A stretch of 42,582 nt of DNA from NCBI GenBank assembly GCA_964503335.1, contig CAZCZZ010000031.1:1-42582 (forward strand), in the 5' to 3' direction. The notes under the pieces were generated by a model. That model was given only the letters and a program-made list of their open reading frames with translations, made no database searches and had not been told where the DNA came from. The position numbers and the translations under genes were made by a program. Shown piece after piece: positions 8,749 to 15,948 of the stretch. How positions within the stretch are numbered: position 1 is the first letter of the stretch; each line of letters opens with the position of its first letter. The stretch is from CAZCZZ01 sp964503335 (GTDB taxonomy: Bacteria; Verrucomicrobiota; Kiritimatiellia; CAIVKH01).

Positions 8749-8769
8749 TAGCCATGAATCATTCGGCAC

Positions 8770-9765
8770 CTAGGGCACGGGCAATGCGTTCAGGATCTGC
8801 GTGATGATGTCGTCGGCAGTGAGGTCCTCGGCTTCCGCCTCGTAGGAGACGAGGAGGCGGTGGCGGAGGACGTCGTGCGCGATGGATTTCACATCCTGCG
8901 GCGTGACATAGCCGCGGCCATGCATGAAGGCATGGGCGCGCGCGCCGATGGTCAGGAAGATGGTGGCGCGGGGCGAAGCACCGAAGCGGAGATACTGCTT
9001 GAGGTTCAGCTTGAAACGGTCGGGTTCGCGCGTCGCGAAGATGATGCTCAGGATGTAGTCCTTGATCTTGTCATCGACATAGATCTCGTCGACGACCTGG
9101 CGCACGGCGAGAACGCGCTCCGGTTCGATGACCGGGTTGATCTTCGTATGCCGGTCTGTCACCGCCATGGCGTCGAGAATCAGTTTCTCCTCCTCCATGG
9201 TGGGGTAGGTCACGCGCAGTTTCAGCATGAAGCGATCGACCTGCGCTTCGGGCAGAGGATAGGTGCCTTCCTGTTCGATCGGGTTCTGCGTCGCGAGAAC
9301 AAGGAAGGGATGCGGGAGGGGGAACGTGGTTTGTCCGATCGTGACTTGTCGCTCCTGCATCGCCTCAAGCAACGCGCTCTGCACCTTCGCGGGTGCGCGG
9401 TTGATCTCATCGGCCAGGATGATATTGGCGAAGAGAGGGCCCTTTCGGGTTGAGAAGGTGCCGTCCTTCGGATTGTAGACCTGTGTGCCCACCAGGTCCG
9501 CGGGAAGCAGGTCGGGGGTAAATTGGATGCGCTGGAACGCCGCGTTGATGGCAGCCGCGAGTGTCTTGACCGTCAGTGTCTTGGCGAGGCCGGGGACGCC
9601 TTCGAGCAGGACGTGGCCGTTGGAGAGCAGGCCGATGATCAGCCGGTCGACGAGATAGCTTTGCCCAACGATGACCTTCCCGATCTCCGATCTCAATGCG
9701 GACACAAAGCCGCTTTCCTGTTTTACGCGCTCATTGATGATTCCGATTCCCGTATTCATGGTCAT
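8770..9765 (-). CDS. moxR: MoxR family AAA+ ATPase
   Basis: A 331-residue AAA+ ATPase. Walker A is GVPGLAKT, Walker B with its helix is ILADEINRAPAKVQSALLEA, the sensor region is LVLATQNPIEQEGTYPLPEA, and the substrate-facing loop QVDRFMLKL follows. Length and motifs fit the MoxR subfamily, chaperone-like enzymes that act on VWA-domain partners, encoded here by the downstream bat genes. The start ATG 9765 has AGGAG only 3 nt upstream; the in-frame ATG at 9759 (MNTGIG) has better spacing of 9 nt and may be the true start. It is the first gene of the bat operon. Confidence 0.95.
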   Translation of the reverse strand: MTMNTGIGIINERVKQESGFVSALRSEIGKVIVGQSYLVDRLIIGLLSNGHVLLEGVPGLAKTLTVKTLAAAINAAFQRIQFTPDLLPADLVGTQVYNPKDGTFSTRKGPLFANIILADEINRAPAKVQSALLEAMQERQVTIGQTTFPLPHPFLVLATQNPIEQEGTYPLPEAQVDRFMLKLRVTYPTMEEEKLILDAMAVTDRHTKINPVIEPERVLAVRQVVDEIYVDDKIKDYILSIIFATREPDRFKLNLKQYLRFGASPRATIFLTIGARAHAFMHGRGYVTPQDVKSIAHDVLRHRLLVSYEAEAEDLTADDIITQILNALPVP

Positions 9766-9811
9766 GATCTCCTAAAGGCTTTGCACTTGGACACCGGATG
9801 TGGAAAAACGT

Positions 9812-10318
9812 TCAAAATTTGATTTGCCGAAGTGCTTCATAGACGGCGATGCCGACGGCGGTGGAAAGGTTCAGGGAGCGGACGTGATCGGCCTTGAGTG
9901 GAATGCCGATCACATTGGAGGGGAAGGACTTAAGTATGTCGTCCGGCAGGCCTTCCGTCTCCGAGCCAAACAGCAGGTAGTCGCCGGGACGGAACGCCGC
10001 GTCAAAGAAGGAGGTTGATGCGCCGGTGCTGAAGAGATGCAGGCGTCCGGGCGATTCTGTCTCCATGAACTTCGCGAAGCTCTCGTGGACAATCGGTTCG
10101 ATGGAATCCCAATAGTCCAATCCCGCACGTTTCAGCTTTGCGTCGGTGATGGTGAAGCCCATGGGTTTTACGAGGTGCAGCTTGGATCCCGTGGCGGCAC
10201 AGAGACGGGCCACGTTGCCGGTATTCGGCGGAATTTGAGGATGCACGAGGACAACATGAAGCGGCGGATCCGGCCATGGGAATGGCAAATCGCTGCGTCG
10301 CGAATGGGCATGTTTCAT
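9812..10318 (-). CDS. trmL: tRNA (cytidine(34)-2'-O)-methyltransferase
   Basis: A 168-residue SPOUT-class methyltransferase that 2'-O-methylates the wobble base of tRNA-Leu isoacceptors using SAM. Family motifs are present: HPQIPPNTGNVARLCAATG near the N-terminus, LFGSETEGLP, and the C-terminal knot segment VIGIPLKADHVRSLNLSTAV. It is slightly longer than the usual ~155 residues because of a polar N-terminal extension (MKHAHSRRSDLPFPWPDPP); internal starts are absent, so the extension is probably real. It is a single gene between moxR and a secreted protein, with a 46-nt gap to moxR. Confidence 0.93.
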   Translation of the reverse strand: MKHAHSRRSDLPFPWPDPPLHVVLVHPQIPPNTGNVARLCAATGSKLHLVKPMGFTITDAKLKRAGLDYWDSIEPIVHESFAKFMETESPGRLHLFSTGASTSFFDAAFRPGDYLLFGSETEGLPDDILKSFPSNVIGIPLKADHVRSLNLSTAVGIAVYEALRQIKF

Positions 10319-10323
10319 GAAGC

Positions 10324-10362
10324 GTGATCCGTGGTCCGTTATCAGTATTCCGGTCGGATCAC
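10324..10362. repeat. GGATCACGG-type inverted repeat downstream of the 10373-11035 gene
   Basis: GTGATCCG (10324-10331) pairs perfectly with CGGATCAC (10355-10362), and neighbouring bases repeat the words CCGTGGTCCG and GGATCACGGAC. It occupies the 54-nt gap between two minus-strand genes. The hairpin may act as a transcript end, but there is no T-run, so a dispersed short repeat is equally likely. Confidence 0.6.
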
Positions 10363-10372
10363 GGACAACGGG

Positions 10373-11035
10373 TTACGGGCTGGCGACTTTTGTCAGCGCC
10401 GTTGCAAGTTTCCGGCCGATCGGGCCTGCGGCGGCTTTCAAGGCTTCCTGGCCTGCGGCGCGCGCGGCCTGGCCACCCTTCATGGCGCTGGCATCTTCCA
10501 CGGCTACGACCTTGCCGTCGCTGACACGGATGATTCGGGCTGTGATCTCGGCATTCGAGCGAATGACGGTCTGTCCAAACGCTTCGCTCTGGCTCGACTT
10601 CACCGCCGTCGCTTTGCCGACAATCGCGTAGTCGGCACCCGCTGCTCGGGCCTGTTCGGTTGCTCCGTCATTCGAGGTGATGGACTCGAGGGAGCCTGCG
10701 GCTTCCAGCTTCTTCAACGACCCGAGGTCTATGACATCAAAGCCGGCATTGATCAGCGCCTTCTCGATGGCGCTCTGCACCACGTGCTGCGCCACGTCCG
10801 AGTAGTAGTACCAGAACCATTCGGTATCGACTTGCTCAGGCAGGAATACGACGACCTTGGCTGCGGGTTTTGCCTCCTCGATCTCAGGGGCCGGGGCCTC
10901 GGCGGCAGGCGCCTCGACGGGGGTGGTTTCCGTGGTTGTTGCCTCGACCGCAGTTTCTTCGTGCGACATGGCAAGAACCAGTCCAGGGACGAGGGCAAGC
11001 GCGACAATCATCAAGCGGGCGAAACGTAACAGCAT
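10373..11035 (-). CDS. exported protein of unknown function (CsgG/FlgT-like fold guess)
   Basis: A 220-residue protein. The signal peptide (about residues 1-22, ending VLAMS) is followed by an Ala/Glu/Pro/Thr-rich linker (about 24-60) and a folded domain (about 62-215). That domain begins KVVVFLPEQVDTEWFWYYYS and contains NAGFDVIDLGSL, GADYAIVGKA and ITARIIRVSDGKVVAVEDAS. The pattern of an alpha/beta domain that ends by summing 'status' strands resembles CsgG or FlgT middle domains and DUFs of the outer-membrane assembly type, but I cannot assign a family. It is monocistronic with a divergent neighbour. The linker suggests it spans the periplasm or is surface tethered. Confidence 0.75.
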   Translation of the reverse strand: MLLRFARLMIVALALVPGLVLAMSHEETAVEATTTETTPVEAPAAEAPAPEIEEAKPAAKVVVFLPEQVDTEWFWYYYSDVAQHVVQSAIEKALINAGFDVIDLGSLKKLEAAGSLESITSNDGATEQARAAGADYAIVGKATAVKSSQSEAFGQTVIRSNAEITARIIRVSDGKVVAVEDASAMKGGQAARAAGQEALKAAAGPIGRKLATALTKVASP

Positions 11036-11312
11036 GGAATCCTCCGTTGGGTAACGCTATTTGCTGCCAACGACTTACCATGGAGGAGGCCTTGCTTTCA
11101 AGTAACGTTCAGCGGCCTGTCCGGAAGCTAGGATTTTGTCCTAGTCCGAAATTAAGGGACCCGTCCCGATGGTCTGCTTGTCGACCGTTCGGTAGCCTCT
11201 GCGGTGTATCAGGTGCTTCGGGGCGCAGGACGTCCGATGTTGCTGAGACCCCTGACCTTCTCGGTGGTATTTGATCGTTCTGCGCCCCGCCTGAACCAGG
11301 GAGGAAGTGATC
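11036..11312. other. 277-nt divergent intergenic region with two inverted repeats
   Basis: No gene is seen here. It must carry the promoters of the leftward exported-protein gene and the rightward zinc-ribbon gene. CTAGGA-ttttg-TCCTAG forms a small hairpin at about 11128-11144. CGGGGCGCAG (11219-11228) is the exact reverse complement of CTGCGCCCCG (11280-11289), 51 nt apart and ending just before the Shine-Dalgarno of the next gene, so the leader RNA could fold. I see no convincing -35/-10 pair. Confidence 0.5.
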
Positions 11313-11933
11313 ATGAGCGTGTCTTCGATGACGTACACGGGGGCCGTCTGCGCGACCGACCAGCAGCTGCTGGAGAACTTCATGGGCGCTGTGGGCGGGG
11401 GAGCAGGTTCGGCCAAAATGACACTTCATGGCGTGGCGGATGTTTTCGTTGAGCCTGTGCATCCGGAGAACATCAAACACGAATCCAAGGCATCCCTTCT
11501 TCGTGAGTCGGACTTCTGTGTGCTGCTGGTCCGGCATCTCCACGCGGCAGAACTGTTCAAGATTGTCGACCTTGTGCGGAACCTTCCTTCCCACGCGGCC
11601 CAGAACCTGCATGTCACCATCTGCCGCAACGCAAACGAGCACGAGTACAAGATCAGTTGCACGAAGTGTCAGCAGAATCTGATCGTGCATGACGCCCATG
11701 CGTTCAACCGGGTTCGCTGCCCACACTGCAAGGATGTGTTCATCGTGCCCGGGCAGACGGACTTGATTCGCGGCGTGTTGCTGCTGAACGCGTCCCGTAT
11801 CGTCCGGAAAGTCACGCTGGGTGATGCCGCATCATGCCGCGAGGCGATAGCGCATATGATCTCGCAGACCCGGCAACCGGCAGAGACTGCGAAGCGGTCC
11901 ACGATGAGGATCGAACTTCCGCCACTCGACTAG
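11313..11933 (+). CDS. unrecognised protein with C-terminal zinc ribbon
   Basis: A 206-residue protein I do not recognise. The N-terminal part (about 5-105) looks like an alpha/beta domain: the segment LLRESDFCVLLVRHLHAAEL followed by LFKIVDLVRNLP and a strand NLHVTICRN resembles the central sheet of a Ras-like or receiver fold, but without P-loop or phosphoacceptor motifs. A zinc ribbon follows, with cysteines 116/119 (CTKC) and 136/139 (CPHC) ending KDVFIVPG, as in PilZ- or MJ0042-type finger modules. The ATG at 11313 is chosen because GGAGGAA lies 6 nt before it; a GTG at 11307 overlaps that site. It converges with the DtxR gene, 7 nt away. Confidence 0.7.
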   Translation: MSVSSMTYTGAVCATDQQLLENFMGAVGGGAGSAKMTLHGVADVFVEPVHPENIKHESKASLLRESDFCVLLVRHLHAAELFKIVDLVRNLPSHAAQNLHVTICRNANEHEYKISCTKCQQNLIVHDAHAFNRVRCPHCKDVFIVPGQTDLIRGVLLLNASRIVRKVTLGDAASCREAIAHMISQTRQPAETAKRSTMRIELPPLD

Positions 11934-11940
11934 CTGCGTG

Positions 11941-12600
11941 TCACGCCGTGACCAGGATCTTGCTGGCGGCGGTTGTTCCGAGCACGAGCGTGTTTCGTCC
12001 ATCGCGGCGCACGACTACGGCATCCGCCGCGTGATCACGCTCCTCTACCACGAGCTTGGCCCCCGGAATCAGGCCGTTTCGCTCGACGAACTGTAAGAAG
12101 GGAGCGTCCTGATCCACGACGCGGGCGATCTGGAACGACTTGTTGAGCGGGCAGTGGACAAGGTCCTGCAAGGGGATGGCAGGGACTTTCCCGCGTGCAT
12201 TCGGAATCGGGTCTCCGTGGGGGTCGGAGGTCGGGTGTCCCAGCAGCTCGTCGATACGGTCGAGCACTTTGTCTGATATCGCGTGCTCCAGTTCTTCCGC
12301 CTCCGAGTGGACTTCGGACCAGTCGAGATGCAGGACCTTGACGAGGAGAAGCTCCACCAGGCGATGGCGACGGAGCACGTGCAGGGCGAGTTGCTCGCCG
12401 CCGCGTGTCAGCTTCACGCCGACGCGGGGCTCGTAATCAACGAGATTCGAGTCGGAGAGCGCCTTGATCATGGTTGTGGCGGTGCCCGGCACAACACCCA
12501 TCACGACGGCAAGCCGGCCCATGGGCACAAGCTGCCCGGGCGTCTTCTGCTGCTCGAGATAGAGCCGCTTCACGTAATCTTCGACGGTGCTACTGGGCAT
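11941..12600 (-). CDS. DtxR/MntR-family metal-dependent repressor
   Basis: A 219-residue regulator. A winged helix-turn-helix (about 5-70, LAVVMGVVPGTATTMIKALS), a dimerisation/metal domain (about 75-138) and a C-terminal FeoA/SH3-like domain (about 142-219) are visible. Metal ligands fall at DtxR numbering: H79, E83, H98, E105 and H106. The position of DtxR Cys102 is Glu102, as in Mn-sensing MntR, suggesting Mn(II) or Fe(II) sensing. The motif DPHGDPIP is intact. The gene overlaps the end of the P-type ATPase by 11 nt, so exporter and regulator are co-expressed. It likely binds the palindromes between 14916 and 14942. Confidence 0.93.
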   Translation of the reverse strand: MPSSTVEDYVKRLYLEQQKTPGQLVPMGRLAVVMGVVPGTATTMIKALSDSNLVDYEPRVGVKLTRGGEQLALHVLRRHRLVELLLVKVLHLDWSEVHSEAEELEHAISDKVLDRIDELLGHPTSDPHGDPIPNARGKVPAIPLQDLVHCPLNKSFQIARVVDQDAPFLQFVERNGLIPGAKLVVEERDHAADAVVVRRDGRNTLVLGTTAASKILVTA

Positions 12601-14881
12601 CGCTGGCGTCCTTCCAGTTGTCGCGGAACCAAAGCAACCGCAGGCTGTTGAGTACCACGACGAGGGTGCTGCCTTCGTGTCCTACCACGCCGACGGTAAG
12701 CGGGATGGTTCCCAGCGTTGCGGCGATGACCAGGACGACGACCGAGCCGAGCGACACGGTGAGGTTCTGGCGAATGATGGTGCGGGCCTTGCGGCTGAGT
12801 TTGAATGCAAAGAGGAAGCGCTCGAGCCGGTCCTGCATCAAGACAACATCGGCCTGCTCGAGCGCGGCATCCGAACCGCGCATGCCCATGGCGACACCGA
12901 CGTGTGCCATGGCAAGGCTGGGAGCATCGTTGACGCCGTCGCCGACCATCGCCACGCGTTCACCGGCATCGGACCACGCCTTGATCTGCTTCACCTTGTC
13001 TTCGGGAGTCAGGCCTGCGAGGACATCCGGCAGGTCGAGCAACTTCGACACGGCTGCAGCGGCCTCCGGACGGTCGCCGGTCAGCATGACGGGCTGCAAG
13101 TGTTCATCCCTCATGGCGCGGATGAGACGAGCGCTGTTCGTCCGGACTTCATCTTGCAGAAGGAGCCGACCCCTTAGCCCTGGCGTTTCGACAAGCGTCT
13201 CGGTGAAGCCCACGTCAGGAGCCGGCCAGTGCGTAATCCATGATGCTCCCTCGAACAGGGAACGCCGGCCCATGCGGGATTCCTTGGCGTCGCCTCCCAC
13301 GTTGCCGCTCACGCCCATGCCGGTGAGCGATCGAAAGTCGGTAACATCCATGGGTGGCAGCCGCTTTTCTTTCGCGTCGCGAACGATGGCCTGCGAGACG
13401 GGATGCAGCGAATTCTGCCCGAGCGCTGCCGCATAGCGCAGGAGATCCTTCTCGCGTCCTGCGGGATCGGACTCGATGGCGGTGAGCTTGAGATGTCCGG
13501 TGGTCAGAGTTCCCGTCTTGTCCATGGCCACCCGGTGCACCTCCGCGAGTTTCTCGATGGCCGCGCCACCGCGGAAGAGCACGCCATGCCGGGCACCCGT
13601 GGCAATACCGGCAAGGATGGCGGAAGGAATCGACAGCACAAGGGCGCATGGCGAGGCCACGACGAGCAGGGTCATTGTTCTATAAAATGCCTGGTCGGCC
13701 GTCATGCCCACGAGGAGCCACCAGACGAAGAACATGCCCGTGCAGAGGGCCAGAACGGACAGGGTGTAGGTAGAACCGAATCGGTCCGTGAGTCGCTGCG
13801 ATGGCGCCTTGGATTCCTGTGCATTCTGGATCAGCTTGATGATCTTGCTGAGCGCACTCTCCGTAGCCGGCTTCTCCACGCGAGCGTCCAGCTTGCCCCA
13901 GAGATTCATCGTGCCCGCGAGGAGTCGGTCGCCGGCTTTCTTGTCGACCGGGATGGCCTCGCCCGTGAGGTTCGATTCGTCCGTCGCGGATGAGCCGTCG
14001 ATGACTTCCGCATCCACGGGTATCGATTCGCCCGGTTTGACGCGGATTGACATGCCGCGAAGGAGCGAATCCACGGCCACGCGCGATTCCTGCCCGTCCG
14101 CGCCGAGAACGGTCGCTTCGCGCGGCGCCTCCTTGAACAGGCTCTTGATTTCGCGCTCCGTGCGATTCATCGCCATGTCTTCCAGGGCATCGCTCATCGA
14201 GAAGAGGAAGAGCAGGACCGCGCCTTCCCACCAGTGGCCGATCACGGCCGCGCCTGCGGCCACGGCCAGCATGAGGAAGTGGACGTCAAGCACGCGCTTC
14301 ATCAGGAGGTCAAAGACTTCCCTCGTGGCAAAAAGCCCGCCCGAAAGATAGGCGCCGAGATAGCAGGCGAGAGCCAGCGGCGTGATGGCGTCGCCATGCA
14401 TCTTCTCGATGACAAATCCGCAGAGGGTCAGGAGGCCGCAAAGGATGGCCAGCATCAGTTGAAGCCTGCCGTCATGGTGTTCGTGGGTCGCTTCAATTTC
14501 CCGGACTTTGACCGTGACCCAGGGGAACTGACGCCACTTCCAAAGCTTCGTCGCCGTTTCGCAGGACTCCTTTTCGAGAAGGAGTCCCGGACCAGGCAGG
14601 CTGACCACGCGAATGCCTTTGGGGAGCGGCTTTGAGCGACCGGGCGTGCAGAGAGAGCACACCGCCTGCGTGGCATTCTCCGTGCAGCGGGGAAGAGCTT
14701 CGGGAGAAATCTGGCCCACGAGTTCCCGGATCCGGGTGGCTGACGCGGAGTCAGTCTGGCCGGGCTGCAACGCATACGACACGTGCCCCGTGCTGGCGTC
14801 CAGCAGGACCGCTTTCAGGCGATCGTCCTTCACCAGGGCATCGGTCAGTTCATCGAGCAGGCACTGCGATTCTTTTACCAT
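12590..14881 (-). CDS. P1B-4-type heavy-metal-exporting ATPase
   Basis: A 763-residue P-type ATPase. It has the phosphorylation motif DKTGT (D454), actuator loop NLTGEA (305-310), HP locus (H493-P494), GDGVNDAP (648-655) and the membrane metal site SPC (410-412) in place of CPC. The last helices contain HEGSTLVVVLNS (735-746). SPC together with HEG(G/S) marks subgroup P1B-4, which exports Co, Fe(II) or Zn (CoaT, PfeT, CtpD). The N-terminal ~130 residues hold no classical CxxC heavy-metal domain but carry C66, C75, C78, C107 and a HEHH cluster (133-136). It is divergently transcribed from a TroA-type importer. Substrate is inferred as Fe(II) or Mn(II), not proven. Confidence 0.93.
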   Translation of the reverse strand: MVKESQCLLDELTDALVKDDRLKAVLLDASTGHVSYALQPGQTDSASATRIRELVGQISPEALPRCTENATQAVCSLCTPGRSKPLPKGIRVVSLPGPGLLLEKESCETATKLWKWRQFPWVTVKVREIEATHEHHDGRLQLMLAILCGLLTLCGFVIEKMHGDAITPLALACYLGAYLSGGLFATREVFDLLMKRVLDVHFLMLAVAAGAAVIGHWWEGAVLLFLFSMSDALEDMAMNRTEREIKSLFKEAPREATVLGADGQESRVAVDSLLRGMSIRVKPGESIPVDAEVIDGSSATDESNLTGEAIPVDKKAGDRLLAGTMNLWGKLDARVEKPATESALSKIIKLIQNAQESKAPSQRLTDRFGSTYTLSVLALCTGMFFVWWLLVGMTADQAFYRTMTLLVVASPCALVLSIPSAILAGIATGARHGVLFRGGAAIEKLAEVHRVAMDKTGTLTTGHLKLTAIESDPAGREKDLLRYAAALGQNSLHPVSQAIVRDAKEKRLPPMDVTDFRSLTGMGVSGNVGGDAKESRMGRRSLFEGASWITHWPAPDVGFTETLVETPGLRGRLLLQDEVRTNSARLIRAMRDEHLQPVMLTGDRPEAAAAVSKLLDLPDVLAGLTPEDKVKQIKAWSDAGERVAMVGDGVNDAPSLAMAHVGVAMGMRGSDAALEQADVVLMQDRLERFLFAFKLSRKARTIIRQNLTVSLGSVVVLVIAATLGTIPLTVGVVGHEGSTLVVVLNSLRLLWFRDNWKDASDAQ

Positions 14882-14900
14882 ACGTTCACCATGCGATCAC

Positions 14901-14929
14901 TTGACACATATAACTAAAAGTTCTACTTT
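14901..14929 (+). promoter_or_regulatory. predicted sigma70-type promoter of the metal importer operon
   Basis: TTGACA (14901-14906), a 17-nt spacer and TACTTT (14924-14929) lie 29 nt before the binding-protein ATG at 14959. This is the best promoter match in the window. Its -10 box falls inside the AAAAGT/ACTTTT palindrome. Confidence 0.7.
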
Positions 14930-14936
14930 TGATCAA
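14908..14936 (-). promoter_or_regulatory. predicted promoter of the P1B-4 ATPase-regulator operon
   Basis: Read on the minus strand, TTGATC (14936-14931), a 17-nt spacer (14930-14914) and TTATAT (14913-14908) precede the ATPase ATG at 14881 by 26 nt. It lies almost entirely on top of the opposite-strand promoter, so the two are likely mutually exclusive or controlled together. Confidence 0.55.
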
Positions 14937-14942
14937 TCAAAA
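14916..14942. promoter_or_regulatory. two overlapping palindromes, candidate DtxR/MntR operators
   Basis: AAAAGT-TCT-ACTTTT (14916-14930) and TTTTGAT-CA-ATCAAAA (14927-14942) are perfect inverted repeats sharing four bases. The first fills the spacer of the minus promoter and covers the plus -10. The second covers the minus -35 and the expected plus transcription start. The placement fits one regulator repressing both operons, or repressing one and activating the other. The motif is AT-rich in a GC-rich neighbourhood. The second palindrome is similar in size and symmetry to DtxR-family boxes, but neither is an exact known consensus. Confidence 0.6.
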
Positions 14943-14958
14943 TATGGTTGAGGAGTCT

Positions 14959-15948
14959 ATGCGTTCCATTCGTTCCATCCGCGGTCTTGTGTACCTGTGT
15001 GCGTTCGTCGCCAGCCTATCACATGTTGCATCGGGAGCACCCGCCGCGTATCCCTACAAGATTGCGACGACCGTCGGCATGATCACGGACATCGCGCGCC
15101 AGGTGGCGGGTGACAAGGCCGTCGTTACGGGCATCATCGGGGAGGGGATTGACCCTCATCTGTACAAGCCCACGCGTGGCGATGTGGCGCTCCTGCTGGA
15201 CGCGGACGTGGTTTTCTACAACGGACTCCTGCTTGAAGGGAAGATGGCGGACGCGCTGGTCAAGGTGGCGCGGGGAGGGCGACCGGTCTTCGCCGTGACG
15301 GAATCCATCGACCCCGAATACCTGCTGGCTCCCAGCGAGTTCCAGGGACACTACGATCCGCACGTCTGGATGGATCCTGCCGCCTGGATGAAAGGGGTCG
15401 AGGTCATCGCGGAATCGCTCGCCGCCTTCGATCCGCCGAATGCGGATTACTACGCAGCGAACGCGAAGGCCTATGTCGCGGAGATTGAGAAGCTCAATGC
15501 GTATTCGAAAGAAGCGCTCGCTTCGATTCCTGCGGATCGCCGCATCATGATTACGGCCCACGACGCCTTCAACTACTTCGGCCGCGCGTTCCAGCTGGAA
15601 GTGCGGGGCATCCAGGGCATATCGACGGAATCCGAGGCGGGCTTGGAGGAGATCAACCGGCTCGTCGATCTCATTGTCGAGCGGAAGATTCCGTCTGTCT
15701 TTGTTGAGACGAGCGTGGCCGACAAGAACGTGCGAGCTTTGGTTGAAGGCGCCCGTTCGCGCGGACACGATGTGGCGATTGGCGGCTCCCTTTTCTCTGA
15801 TGCCATGGGGCAGGCCGGCACGTACGAGGGAACATATATCGGTATGATTGACCACAACGTGACCCTTGTTACCCGCGCGCTGGGCGGGCAGGCGCCGGAG
15901 CGTGGCATGCAGGGCAGGCTTGCAGTGAGCGGGCAAGAGAAGAAATGA
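14959..15948 (+). CDS. TroA/MntA-type metal ABC transporter substrate-binding protein
   Basis: About 329 residues, cluster A-I metal-binding protein. The signal peptide covers residues 1 to ~26 (ending HVASGAPA). The four expected ligands are visible: H67 (GIDPHLYKP), H135 (YDPHVWMDP), H201 (MITAHDAFNYF) and D281 (GGSLFSDAMG), matching the HHHD pattern of TroA. There is no His-rich zinc loop, favouring Mn or Fe over Zn. Frames upstream begin at TTG 14929, but that codon lies inside the operator. The ATG at 14959, preceded by TGAGGAG, is chosen although the spacing is short. It overlaps the ATPase gene by 4 nt. Confidence 0.93.
   Translation: MRSIRSIRGLVYLCAFVASLSHVASGAPAAYPYKIATTVGMITDIARQVAGDKAVVTGIIGEGIDPHLYKPTRGDVALLLDADVVFYNGLLLEGKMADALVKVARGGRPVFAVTESIDPEYLLAPSEFQGHYDPHVWMDPAAWMKGVEVIAESLAAFDPPNADYYAANAKAYVAEIEKLNAYSKEALASIPADRRIMITAHDAFNYFGRAFQLEVRGIQGISTESEAGLEEINRLVDLIVERKIPSVFVETSVADKNVRALVEGARSRGHDVAIGGSLFSDAMGQAGTYEGTYIGMIDHNVTLVTRALGGQAPERGMQGRLAVSGQEKK

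Noticed and set aside
11215..11290. TPP-riboswitch-like words (CGGGGCGC, GCTGAGACCCCTGACC) in a leader
   Set aside because: The second half of the TPP consensus (GAACCTGAT with TAATGCCAGCG) is absent, and the downstream gene is not a thiamine gene.
11109..11726. Minus-strand open frame opposite the zinc-ribbon gene
   Set aside because: It has no ribosome site and no protein-like pattern, while the plus strand encodes paired CxxC motifs with a good Shine-Dalgarno.
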